Positions 16,405-24,074 of a stretch of DNA of 48,628 nt are shown piece after piece. The stretch comes from Planctomycetota bacterium. GTDB lineage: Bacteria > Planctomycetota > Planctomycetia > Gemmatales > Gemmataceae. Below the pieces are notes generated by a model that was given only the letters and a program-made list of their open reading frames with translations, was not told the origin of the DNA and did no database searches. The position numbers were made by a program, and so were the translations under genes. The stretch is from assembly GCA_021781415.1 (NCBI GenBank), contig JAJXWW010000210.1, positions 1 through 48,628 of the forward strand, written 5' to 3'. The number at the start of each line of letters is the position of its first letter. The stretch's first letter is position 1.

Positions 16405-17907
16405 TTAAACCTTCATGCCCCGCCATTTTCCGCCGGCGAAGCGAACCAAGAAGAAGACGCCTCGCGCCAGCAAATCCACAAACATCGCCCACCACGCGCC
16501 GCGCAGACCGAGATCGAACCCGCGCACCGCGCCGAAGATGCCCAGGTCGATTTCCCGCTGCGTCAACAGATAGGCGAGCGGGACGCGCAGCACGAAGAAA
16601 CCAAACCAGGTGAACAAGACCGGCACGCGCGCGTCGCCCGCTCCGCGCAAGGCACTGGTGAAGATAATGCACGAGGCCAAGGGTGGCATGGCGAAGGCGA
16701 TGAGACGCAGTACCCGTTCGCCTTCGTCGATGATGGGTTGCTGCCCCGCATCGGGGCAAAACAGGCGAAACATGGGGGTGGCCAGCGTGAAAAAGACCGC
16801 TCCCATGAACGACATCATCGCGCCGCCGAGCGCGAAGGCGGTCCAACCGCTGGCGGCAGCACGGCGCGGATCGTTCGCACCGAGATTCTGACCGACCAGC
16901 GTCATCGCCGCCGTCCCGAAGGCACCGCCGGAGAGATAGCCCAACGCCTCCCATTGCAAGGCGATGCCGTGCGCCGCCTTGGCCGCATCGTTCAACTGAT
17001 TGATGATGCTCAAAAACCACAATTGCCCCACGGCCACCGAAAGGCTGTCCACGCCGGCCGGAACGCTGATGCGCAGCAGTCGGCGGATAGTGGGCAAATC
17101 GGGTCGCCATTGTCGCCATTCGAGGCGCAGTCCGGCGCGACCTCGCAGCAAAACAAGCGTCACTGCCATCGCACCGAGGACATTGCTAACCGCCGTGCCC
17201 AGCGCAATGCCGACGAATCCCATCGGCGGGATCGGCCCGAAGCCATGAAAGAACCCCCAGGCCAGGGGAACATTGAACACAGCTACTCCCACGCGCACCC
17301 AGAGTCCGGTGACGGTGTCCCCCGCACCGACCAGGCAGGCAATCCCCGCCGCTTCGATTACTTGAAAGACGAGTAAGACGAACAGAGGTTCCAAATAGTC
17401 GAGGGCAAAGCGCGCCGTGGCTCCGCGCAGCTGTAACAACTCGATCAGCGACGGTAACGTGAACCATGCCAACAACGATCCGCCCAGACCCAAAATCGTG
17501 CCCAGCGCGAACGATTGATTGGTAATGTGGATCGCGCCGCGCCGATCGCCCGCGCCGATGGCGCGCGCTACCAGAGCCGTGCTGCCGACCGCGACCAACA
17601 CCGTGTAGCTGCTGATGAACCAGGCGAGATAGTTCGCCGTCGTCTGCGCCGCTTGCAGGGCGATCTGATCGTTCGGGTCCGGCGCGTGGGCATGACCGGC
17701 CAACCATCGATCCGACAGACTGACGGTCAACACCAGCATTTGTTGCACCAAGGCTGGAACGGCCAAAACCAGCACCAAGCGCCACGTCGATCGACGTAAA
17801 TCGAGGCGCGGTCCCACCGCCGGTTCTTCCTTCTCGGCAACCAGCACGAGATCGGGCTCTTGAGGCGGCGCGCCGGTGAGGGCATCGGTCAGCTGAGAAT
17901 CGTCCAC
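16405..17907 (-). CDS. MATE-family multidrug/sodium antiporter
   Basis: A 500-residue, twelve-segment MATE efflux protein (NorM/DinF superfamily), exporting cationic compounds in exchange for Na+ or H+. The N-lobe begins VLVLAVPALVQQMLVLTVSLSDRWLAGH, with ALVARAIGAGDRRGA in the first loop. The pseudo-symmetric C-lobe repeats this as LLRISVPAGVDSLSVAVGQLWFLSIIN and GQNLGANDPRRAAASGWTAFALGG. A 40-residue hydrophilic N-terminus precedes the first segment. The start overlaps the end of the S4-domain gene by 19 bases, suggesting translational coupling. Substrate cannot be predicted. Confidence 0.9.
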   Translation of the reverse strand: MDDSQLTDALTGAPPQEPDLVLVAEKEEPAVGPRLDLRRSTWRLVLVLAVPALVQQMLVLTVSLSDRWLAGHAHAPDPNDQIALQAAQTTANYLAWFISSYTVLVAVGSTALVARAIGAGDRRGAIHITNQSFALGTILGLGGSLLAWFTLPSLIELLQLRGATARFALDYLEPLFVLLVFQVIEAAGIACLVGAGDTVTGLWVRVGVAVFNVPLAWGFFHGFGPIPPMGFVGIALGTAVSNVLGAMAVTLVLLRGRAGLRLEWRQWRPDLPTIRRLLRISVPAGVDSLSVAVGQLWFLSIINQLNDAAKAAHGIALQWEALGYLSGGAFGTAAMTLVGQNLGANDPRRAAASGWTAFALGGAMMSFMGAVFFTLATPMFRLFCPDAGQQPIIDEGERVLRLIAFAMPPLASCIIFTSALRGAGDARVPVLFTWFGFFVLRVPLAYLLTQREIDLGIFGAVRGFDLGLRGAWWAMFVDLLARGVFFLVRFAGGKWRGMKV

Positions 17908-18119
17908 TCCGCCCCTCCCACCGCGCCAAACCGATCGCCGGCCCGCAACTTGCGCCCCGGCTGCAACGCCGTCTCGCCGTTGACCGTCATGTGACCCTCG
18001 CGGACCAGATATTTCGCTTGACCGCCCGTGCCGGCCAAGCCAACGGCTTTGACCGCATGGGCCAACGTGATGTACTCGCTTCGCAGCGTCAAGGTTCCGC
18101 CGTCCGTCGATTCCGTCAT
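17889..18119 (-). CDS. Small S4-domain RNA-binding protein (YbcJ/RlbA-like)
   Basis: A 76-residue stand-alone S4 RNA-binding domain. Seen: EYITLAHAVKAVGLAGTGGQAKYLVREGHMTVNGETALQPGRKLRAGDRF, matching the YbcJ/YaaA group, in which the domain makes up almost the entire protein. Cellular targets are not established; related proteins are linked to ribosomal RNA or stalled ribosomes. The frame is open upstream to 18407, but that extension is not S4-like, and AAGGA lies before the ATG at 18119. It is first of a minus-strand trio with the MATE and CPBP genes. Confidence 0.85.
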   Translation of the reverse strand: MTESTDGGTLTLRSEYITLAHAVKAVGLAGTGGQAKYLVREGHMTVNGETALQPGRKLRAGDRFGAVGGAEWTILS

Positions 18120-18198
18120 AAGGTGCTTTTCCTTCGTGAACGCGCCTCGATGTTCTTCTCGTTCCTTATTGTAGGGTCCAGCCACCAAGTCGCCTCCT

Positions 18199-18296
18199 AG
18201 GCGAACCGGCAGCGTAAGCTGCCGGGTAGGGCAAACCGGCCACCTAACCGGCCGGGTAGGGCAAAACACCCGGCAGCTTACGCTGCCGGTTCGCCT
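18199..18296. repeat. Composite palindromic element: perfect 29-bp inverted repeat with inner hairpins
   Basis: Arms at 18199-18227 and 18268-18296 are exact reverse complements. Each arm holds its own hairpin (CCGGCAGC, four-base loop, GCTGCCGG). The 40-base centre holds another (ACCGGCC...GGCCGGGT), and GGGTAGGGCAAA is directly repeated at 18224 and 18254. The element can fold as one long cruciform or as three small hairpins. It sits in the divergent gap, ending 77 bases before the nadA start. A TACAAT at 18305-18310 just beyond the right arm is a possible nadA -10 box whose -35 would fall inside the repeat. Confidence 0.8.
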
Positions 18297-18372
18297 ATCT
18301 TGTGTACAATAAGAGAAGAACAACCGGATGTGGGTTCGTCCTCCGCCACGCGAAAAAACAAGGACCGCTCGT

Positions 18373-19299
18373 ATGAACGATCTTATCGAAGAAATAAACG
18401 ACCTCAAAAAGAGACGGGATGCCGCTATCCTCGCTCATTACTACCAAGACGGCGAGATTCAGGATTTGGCCGACATCACCGGCGACAGCTTGAAATTGGC
18501 GCGCGAGGCGACGAAAGTCACCCATTCGACGATTGTATTCTGCGGCGTGCATTTCATGGCCGAGACGGCGAAGATTCTCAATCCCGACAAGCGCGTTCTC
18601 TTGCCGGACCTGCAAGCGGGTTGCAGTTTGGCCGAGAGTTGCCCCGCCGACAAATTGGCCCGCTATCAAGAAATGTTGCGTCAGAATGGACGGCGCTTTC
18701 AGACCGTGACCTACGTTAACAGCGCGGCTGCCGTCAAAGCGCTGTCCGATTGGGTCGTCACCTCCGGCAATGCCGAGGCCATCGTCCGTCGCGTCCCCTC
18801 CGATTGCGAAATCCTCTTCGTGCCGGATCGCCATCTCGGCCAATATCTCCAAGAAGTGACGGGGCGCAAAATGATCTTGTGGGACGGAAGCTGCATCGTC
18901 CACGAGATTTTTAGCGTCGGCGACCTGTTGGCAATGAAACGCAAGCTGCCTGGATCCATCGCACTGGCTCACCCCGAATGTCCGGCGAACATCCGCGAAC
19001 ACAGCGATTTCATCGGCGGTACCGAGGCGATGCTGAAACATCTGGCAACGTATGCCGAGCCGAGGGATTTTCTGGTGGCCACCGAGGCGAATATGATGTG
19101 GCAGATGCAGAGCAAGTTTCCGCAACACCGCTACCATCCGGTGCCGGGCATCGCCTGCGCCTGCAACAAATGCCCGCACATGGCGAGAAACACACTCGAA
19201 AAACTCCGCGATTGTCTGGCCCTTGAAACGCCGGAAATCGTGTGGCAACCGACGTTCGACCGCGCCCGCGAAGTCTTGCAACGCAGCCTGCTCAACTAG
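18373..19299 (+). CDS. nadA: Quinolinate synthase
   Basis: A 308-residue NadA, the 4Fe-4S enzyme that condenses iminoaspartate with dihydroxyacetone phosphate to quinolinate in NAD synthesis. The cluster cysteines are Cys84 ([12 protein letters not shown]), Cys174 ([10 protein letters not shown]) and Cys267 ([10 protein letters not shown]). [33 protein letters not shown] and HPECP complete the active site. I place the start at 18373 because AAGGA lies eight bases before it; the in-frame codon at 18328 would add 15 unrelated residues. nadB and nadC are not adjacent. A CBM9-like gene follows after 57 bases with no clear functional link. Confidence 0.96.
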   Translation: MNDLIEEINDLKKRRDAAILAHYYQDGEIQDLADITGDSLKLAREATKVTHSTIVFCGVHFMAETAKILNPDKRVLLPDLQAGCSLAESCPADKLARYQEMLRQNGRRFQTVTYVNSAAAVKALSDWVVTSGNAEAIVRRVPSDCEILFVPDRHLGQYLQEVTGRKMILWDGSCIVHEIFSVGDLLAMKRKLPGSIALAHPECPANIREHSDFIGGTEAMLKHLATYAEPRDFLVATEANMMWQMQSKFPQHRYHPVPGIACACNKCPHMARNTLEKLRDCLALETPEIVWQPTFDRAREVLQRSLLN

Positions 19300-19356
19300 A
19301 CGAGTGCGGGAGTGTCAGCGGGCCGACGTTCCCGCTCGCCGTGGAGAATCCTTGCA

Positions 19357-20034
19357 ATGTCCTTGATCCCCAATCGTTTTCTCTTTCGCGTGTGCTATCC
19401 GTGTCGCTACGTCGAGGATGTGCCGTGCGAGGGGGGCGACGAACTGCTCGATCTGCCGGACTCTTGCCGCATCGATGGCTTTGCCGACATGGACGGACGG
19501 CGTTCGTTCGCCGAGGTACGAATCGCTTGGAACGAAGGCGGGTTGGCCTTGCAAGTCGAGGTGCGCGGCAAGGAGCAGGTACCGCGCGGCGAGATCGCTC
19601 GACCGCGCGACTCGGATGGCATTACCGTGTGGGTCGATACGCGCGACGCCCGCGCCAGTCATCGCGCCAGCCGCTATTGTCATCAGTTTCACTTTCTCGC
19701 CGCGGGAGGAGGTCCGGAGAAAGACGAACCCTTCTTTGCACAGAGCAAGATCAACCGCGCCCAGAACGATGCGCCCTCGGTTTCGGCGAGCGACGTGATG
19801 TTTCAATGCGCGCCACGAACCGGAGGCTATCGTTTGGCCGTGTTTTTGTCGGCAGCGGCGCTGCATGGGTTCGATCCGGAGCAAAATCCACGGTTGGGCT
19901 TGCACTTTGCCGTCCACGACCGCGAGTTGGGGGAGCAATCGCTGAGCGTGGGGAGTGACTTTCCGTGTTCGGAAGATCCGAGTCTGTGGAGCGTGTTGGA
20001 GTTGGTGCGTGAAACGACGGAGCCGGAAGCGTAA
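19357..20034 (+). CDS. Protein with a CBM9/DOMON-like beta-sandwich domain
   Basis: A 225-residue protein with no signal peptide. Residues ~30-170 read like a family 9 carbohydrate-binding or DOMON-like fold: CRIDGFADMDGRRSFAEVRIAWNEGGLALQVEVRGKE, then DSDGITVWVDTRDARASHRASRYCHQFHFL, and late GLHFAVHDRELGEQSLSVGSDFPCSEDPSLWSVLEL. The pattern (DG...A.V..AWNE.GL......D.D.I..W.DTR) is typical of that superfamily. I have seen planctomycete proteins of this type with no assigned role. A cytosolic carbohydrate-binding function would be odd, so sugar binding is unproven. GGAG lies 11 bases before the start at 19357. Confidence 0.6.
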   Translation: MSLIPNRFLFRVCYPCRYVEDVPCEGGDELLDLPDSCRIDGFADMDGRRSFAEVRIAWNEGGLALQVEVRGKEQVPRGEIARPRDSDGITVWVDTRDARASHRASRYCHQFHFLAAGGGPEKDEPFFAQSKINRAQNDAPSVSASDVMFQCAPRTGGYRLAVFLSAAALHGFDPEQNPRLGLHFAVHDRELGEQSLSVGSDFPCSEDPSLWSVLELVRETTEPEA

Positions 20035-20104
20035 GCGACGGTGAATGAATTACCGCCGCTTAGACTTCCGGCTCCGTATCGGACCCCATTCGGGCCGAGA
20101 CGAT

Positions 20105-20473
20105 TTAATAGCGTCCGCGGCCACCGCCGCCACCGCCGCCGTAGCCGCCGCGGCCACCGCCGCCGCCACCACCACCGTAGCCGCCGCGACCACCACGACC
20201 ACCGCCACCGCCACCGCCGCCTTCCGGCTTGGGACGTGCTTCGTTGACGGTCAACGAGCGACCATCAATCTGCTTGCCGTTCATGTCGGCAATGGCCGCC
20301 TGTGCTTCGGAGTCACTGCCCATCTCCACAAAGCCGAAGCCCTTGGAGCGACCAGTGTCTCGGTCCATGATTACCTGAGCCGACACCACGCTGCCGTGCG
20401 GCTCGAACATTCGCTGCAAATCGCTGTCAGCGACCGAGTAGGGCAAATTGCCCACATACAACTTCTTGCCCAT
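20105..20473 (-). CDS. Glycine-rich RRM RNA-binding protein
   Basis: A 122-residue protein with one RNA-recognition motif and a glycine/arginine-rich tail. RNP2 is LYVGNLPY (residues 5-12) and RNP1 is KGFGFVEM (44-51), both with the aromatic residues that stack on RNA. Residues 84-122 are repeats of Gly with Arg and Tyr (RGGRGGYGG type), as in plant and cyanobacterial cold-responsive RNA-binding proteins. It likely binds mRNA as a chaperone. The start at 20473 follows GGAGG by five bases; the longer open frame upstream is unrelated. The GC-rich tail produces a spurious low-complexity frame on the other strand. Confidence 0.92.
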   Translation of the reverse strand: MGKKLYVGNLPYSVADSDLQRMFEPHGSVVSAQVIMDRDTGRSKGFGFVEMGSDSEAQAAIADMNGKQIDGRSLTVNEARPKPEGGGGGGGGRGGRGGYGGGGGGGGRGGYGGGGGGGRGRY

Positions 20474-20796
20474 GAGGGCCTCCGGAAAGGAACTCGCGAG
20501 GCACACCGTCATCCTGCAAGATGACCTGCTCCGCAATACGTTAACGCTGGACTTCGGACAGGAGAATGGGAGATGGCAGTGCGGAGGCAAGCATCACGAC
20601 CATGGACCGATCCATAAAGCCCACAATACCGTAGTGTACCAGGCAACGGCCTCCGTGGATAGAGAGAAATTCAATTTTTTTCGGCGACCGGATCGCGGAC
20701 GGGGAGGAAGTGTCGTTCCGGCTCGACTCATCCAATAGCCTGGCACGATCGCCGACGATACCATGACAGCAGTGCCCGAGTGGAGTCTGTAGACCC
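20474..20796. other. Divergent intergenic region, no gene seen
   Basis: About 320 bases between the divergent RRM and tsaE starts. It contains the RRM gene's leader and an A/T-rich patch near 20665-20680. I see no convincing promoter pair, RNA gene or repeat. Overlapping open frames here extend known genes or lack family features. Confidence 0.5.
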
Positions 20797-21267
20797 TTGC
20801 ACCCGCGAACTTGTTCCGTGGAGTTGACCGATTTGGCGGCGACGGCCACGTTTGGCCGTCGTCTGGGAGATCGTCTCTGGCCGGGAGCAGTGGTGGCTCT
20901 CATCGGAGAATTAGGAGCGGGAAAGACGCATTTAGCGCGGGCCATTGCCGAGGGGCTTGGCATCGCCGATAGCCGAGTCGTCACCAGCCCGACGTTCGTT
21001 CTGGTGCAGGAATACGCCGCGCGCCTGCCCATCTATCACTTCGATGCCTATCGCCTGCACAACCAAGCCGAGTTCGCCGACTTGGGCGTGTACGAATACT
21101 TCGAGAGCGGCGGCGTCTGTCTCGTCGAGTGGGCGGATCGCGTGCCCGATTGTCTACCCGCCGAGCATCTGCGCATCGCCTTGCATATCCGCGGAGAATC
21201 GTCGCGCCGAGCCGAGATTACCGCGATCGGCTCGGCCTACGAACGACTCGTGGAGCGGGGAGCGTGA
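20797..21267 (+). CDS. tsaE: tRNA threonylcarbamoyladenosine biosynthesis ATPase TsaE
   Basis: A 156-residue P-loop protein that drives the TsaD-TsaB complex in forming t6A37 on ANN-decoding tRNAs. Seen: Walker A GELGAGKTHLARAIAEGLG starting near residue 37, VTSPTFVLVQEYAARLPIYHFDAYRL (the switch region SPTF..(Y/H).YR) and EYFESGGVCLVEWADRV. No ATG suits the N-terminus: TTG at 20797 has TGGAG about 12 bases upstream; an in-frame GTG at 20818 is an alternative that would lose seven residues. It stands alone; tsaB, tsaD and alr are not nearby. Confidence 0.92.
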   Translation: MHPRTCSVELTDLAATATFGRRLGDRLWPGAVVALIGELGAGKTHLARAIAEGLGIADSRVVTSPTFVLVQEYAARLPIYHFDAYRLHNQAEFADLGVYEYFESGGVCLVEWADRVPDCLPAEHLRIALHIRGESSRRAEITAIGSAYERLVERGA

Positions 21268-21303
21268 GAATCGTTCGTCACTCTCCCACGCTCCGCGATC
21301 CGC

Positions 21304-23217
21304 TCACTTGTTTTCATATTTCATTAGCACTTCTTCGCGCGGCACGCCGGCGATGGTCTCGAAGCCGCCCGCCAGGATCAGATCGGCCAGTTTGCTCGCA
21401 TCGCGGTAGTACGCATCGCTCGGTCGTTTGCCCGTCAGCTTGCGGCGCAGCTCCTGACAGAGAATGTCCGCCGAGGCGATGGCGGCCTCGTTCCCCTGGC
21501 GATGCCCCCACAGCGCCGTCACCAGAATAATGACGTTGTCTTGCACTCGTTGCGACAGTTCGGCCATGCGGCACTGGCGGTCGGCCAGTTTGAGTTGATA
21601 TTTCTCCATCGCTCCGGCCACTTCGCCGCGCATCCGTCCGAAGTTTTCCAAAGCGAAATCGACGTGGCCGCTCAAGCGCGCATCCATGTTCGGCACTTGT
21701 TGGCGATCGGGCCTCGTTAGAATTTGTCCTACTTTCCAGCGTGCATAAGGCGCTAATTCGTTGCGCAGCTTCCAGGCGTGCATGGGATTCATCGGATTGG
21801 GCTTTTTCAGACCCAGCCGCTGTGCGGCTTTGCCGATCGGCTCGAAGAAGCGTTTGCCGTGTTCCTTGACCAGCGATTTGAAAAACGCCATGCCCAGCAT
21901 CTCACCTTCGCCCTCGTAGATACAGGGGGCCAGGAAGTCGTAGACGTTGTCGCCGAACAGATGGCCCTTGAGGAACGAGCGTCCCCCGTGCGTTTTCATA
22001 AACAATTCGATGGCGGCTTCCTTCATCGCTTCGCTGCCGAAAATCTTGGCGATGATGCACTCCATCTCGCCGCGATACCCCTCGTCGATCAGCCACGAAG
22101 TCCAGGCCACCAGAGCGTCCGCGCCGGCGATGAGTCCCGCCAGGCGCGCGATGCGCCGCTTCACCAGTTCGCGTTTGGCGATGGCCTCGCCGTAGGTGTG
22201 TCGGAACTCGGCCCAAGGGAGCATGTTGGCCAGCATCACGCGCATGCTGCCCGCCGCGCCGGCGCACAGCGAGACGCGGCCCAGGTTCAAACCGTGGTAG
22301 GCGATCGTCAAGCCGTCGCCGACTCCGGGTTTGAGCAGATTGTCTTTGGGAACCCGAAAATTCGTGAAGCGCAGGCCGTTGTTATAGGCGTGGCGCAGGG
22401 CATAGAGACCGTAGGGCACGATCTGGAAATGTTCGTTCTCCTGCTTGGGCAGATCGACGACGAGGACGGCGGGTTTGCCTTCGATCAGCACGACCAGGCC
22501 GGCGGTGCGTCCTTGGACGACGTTGGTGATGAACAACTTCTCGCCGTTGACGACGTAATCGTCGCCATCGAGAGTCGCGGTTGTCCGCAAAGCGGTGAGA
22601 TCCGATCCGGCGCACGGCTCGGTGAGGGCGAAGCCAGACAGCGCCTCGCCGTTGGCCAAACGCGGCAAGAATCGCTCTTTCTGATCGGGCGTGCCGAAGG
22701 TGCGCACGGGATCGACCGCGCCGATGCAGCCGTGAATCGAGGCCAAACCGGCGATCATGGCGTCTTGTGTGGCCATGCGCGTGAGGAAGTTGCCGAAACG
22801 CGCGAACGGCGCGCCTTGCCCGCCATAGCGCGGGTCGATCAACATGCCCCAATAGCCGGCTCCAGCCAACTCGCCCAGTGTCTCGGTCGAAACCTTGCCG
22901 TTTTCGTCGTAAATCGTCCCTTCGGCGCGGCGGCGGCGCACCACGGAGTAAGACGCTTCCATGCTGCGATCGCACGGCGCGGACTCGGCCAACGGCGGCG
23001 GCGCGAACAGATCGAGCGGCGCTCTCCCGTCCCAAACGGCTTTGTGTACCGGGCTGTTGGACGTCTGATAGCGCGGCTTAAACAACGACTCGACTTGTTC
23101 GTCGGCCTTGTCCACCGCGCCGGTGCGCCGCGCCTCCTCTTCCGTCTTGCCGGCCAATTTCAGGGCCGTCTCGGCAAAGCTCTGTTGTTCCCGGTCCGCA
23201 GGCGTGAGTGTACTCAT
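21304..23217 (-). CDS. Acyl-CoA dehydrogenase, long form
   Basis: A 637-residue FAD-dependent acyl-CoA dehydrogenase. The medial domain has the flavin-binding FALTEPCAGSDLTALRTTATLDGDDYVVNGEKLFITN, and the C-terminal helical domain has LAGLIAGADALVAWTSWLIDEGY, MKTHGGRSFLKGH and YEGEGEMLGMAFFKSL, where the catalytic Glu is expected. It is longer than the usual 380-residue enzyme because of about 90 extra N-terminal and 120 extra C-terminal residues, as in FadE-like proteins. Start at 23217 is supported by GGAAGG just upstream. Chain-length preference is unknown. No electron-transfer flavoprotein or thiolase genes adjoin it. Confidence 0.9.
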   Translation of the reverse strand: MSTLTPADREQQSFAETALKLAGKTEEEARRTGAVDKADEQVESLFKPRYQTSNSPVHKAVWDGRAPLDLFAPPPLAESAPCDRSMEASYSVVRRRRAEGTIYDENGKVSTETLGELAGAGYWGMLIDPRYGGQGAPFARFGNFLTRMATQDAMIAGLASIHGCIGAVDPVRTFGTPDQKERFLPRLANGEALSGFALTEPCAGSDLTALRTTATLDGDDYVVNGEKLFITNVVQGRTAGLVVLIEGKPAVLVVDLPKQENEHFQIVPYGLYALRHAYNNGLRFTNFRVPKDNLLKPGVGDGLTIAYHGLNLGRVSLCAGAAGSMRVMLANMLPWAEFRHTYGEAIAKRELVKRRIARLAGLIAGADALVAWTSWLIDEGYRGEMECIIAKIFGSEAMKEAAIELFMKTHGGRSFLKGHLFGDNVYDFLAPCIYEGEGEMLGMAFFKSLVKEHGKRFFEPIGKAAQRLGLKKPNPMNPMHAWKLRNELAPYARWKVGQILTRPDRQQVPNMDARLSGHVDFALENFGRMRGEVAGAMEKYQLKLADRQCRMAELSQRVQDNVIILVTALWGHRQGNEAAIASADILCQELRRKLTGKRPSDAYYRDASKLADLILAGGFETIAGVPREEVLMKYENK

Positions 23218-23600
23218 GATTGCCTTCCGCATTGTGCTTGAGGAAACCGTTCGCCGACGGTGGACCCCATTGTTCACCATCCCCTCTCTCATATTCTATG
23301 CACGATCAACTCTTACCGATGAAACGAAATTGGGAGACGAAGTGCGAGGACGGGAAACCCTTCACGTTGTAATGCCCCGCGCCCAAACGGCAAAGGATGA
23401 GAAATCGGATCTTTTCACGCACCGCCCGTATAATGATTCTGCTTGCTCTGGAGCGTCTCGACGCGCGGGTGATTTGAGATAAGCCGATTCGTATGACATA
23501 ATGGATTGCGAGGGTTATGCAGCGCTCTCAAACAGAATGGACTGCCTCGATCGTCCGCAATCGAATTCCAGCGATAGGGTCTTTAACGGAAGGAACGAAC
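23218..23600. other. Divergent intergenic region with promoter of the secreted protein
   Basis: About 380 bases between the acyl-CoA dehydrogenase and secreted-protein starts. Apart from the promoter pair at 23474-23502 and an isolated TATAAT at 23429-23434 without a partner -35, nothing is recognisable. The open frame beginning at 23517 extends the secreted protein but lacks a ribosome-binding site. Confidence 0.5.
23474..23502 (+). promoter_or_regulatory. Strong candidate sigma70 promoter
   Basis: TTGAGA at 23474-23479 (5 of 6) and CATAAT at 23497-23502 (5 of 6) with a 17-base spacer. It is the closest match to the vegetative consensus noticed in the window. It would start transcription near 23509, about 90 bases before the small secreted protein gene. 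Confidence 0.6.
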
Positions 23601-24008
23601 ATGCCACTTTCTTTACTTCGCAATGTCCTGTCGATGGCTGTTGTGATCGGCGCGGCCTCGCTTGCCTCGGCCCAGTTTGCTCCTCCTCCGGGCGCGCCCA
23701 ATGGCCCACTGCCGCCGCAGGCCGTTCCCGTCCTGCCGCCGCAAACGCTCGCGCCGCCAACGGCGATCCCGGTTCGTCCCTTAACCGTGGACGAATTCGT
23801 CGCTTCGTTCAAACCGCTGCCGGGCAAATACGAGGTGCTATTGTTGCATCCCAAGACGTGTTGTCCGGTCAAGGTGTGCTTCACGCTGCCGCCGGGCTGC
23901 ATTCGCGGAGTGCGCTACAACGGACACAGGATCGTTTTCGATTACAAATGTCAACGCGATGTCGTCATTCGCTTCCTACACGGCGGTAAAGTGTGGGTGC
24001 ATGGATAA
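23601..24008 (+). CDS. Small secreted Pro-rich protein with five cysteines, unknown function
   Basis: A 135-residue protein that I do not recognise. Residues 1-25 are a signal peptide (hydrophobic core SMAVVIGAASLASA, cleavage after ASA-Q likely). Residues 26-62 are a proline-rich spacer. Residues 63-135 form a compact domain, PLTVDEFVASFKPLPGKYEV then HPKTCCPVKVCFTLPPGCI, ending FLHGGKVWVHG, with Cys87, 88, 93, 100 and 117. Paired cysteines suggest disulphides or metal binding outside the cytoplasm. A good promoter and GGAAGGA Shine-Dalgarno precede it, so it is probably well expressed. It may belong to a planctomycete-restricted family. Confidence 0.7.
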   Translation: MPLSLLRNVLSMAVVIGAASLASAQFAPPPGAPNGPLPPQAVPVLPPQTLAPPTAIPVRPLTVDEFVASFKPLPGKYEVLLLHPKTCCPVKVCFTLPPGCIRGVRYNGHRIVFDYKCQRDVVIRFLHGGKVWVHG

Positions 24009-24023
24009 ACGAATGAACCACAT

Positions 24024-24068
24024 CGAAGCTCCAGCGAGGGGGAAATGAGATCTCTCGCTGGAGCTTCG
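24024..24068. terminator. Perfect 15-bp hairpin between convergent genes
   Basis: CGAAGCTCCAGCGAG at 24024-24038 and its exact reverse complement at 24054-24068 flank a 15-base loop. It lies 16 bases after the secreted-protein stop and seven before the stop of the convergent CitG-like gene, the position of a bidirectional terminator. There is no T-run on either side, so a dispersed palindromic repeat is an alternative. Confidence 0.5.
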
Positions 24069-24074
24069 GGCCGG

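Noticed and set aside
20045..20524. Ala/Thr-rich plus-strand frame opposite the RRM gene
   Set aside because: Low-complexity translation of the antisense strand of the glycine-rich tail.
21778..23241. 487-codon plus-strand frame opposite the acyl-CoA dehydrogenase
   Set aside because: Antisense shadow of a clear enzyme; composition is Arg/Gly/His-rich without motifs.
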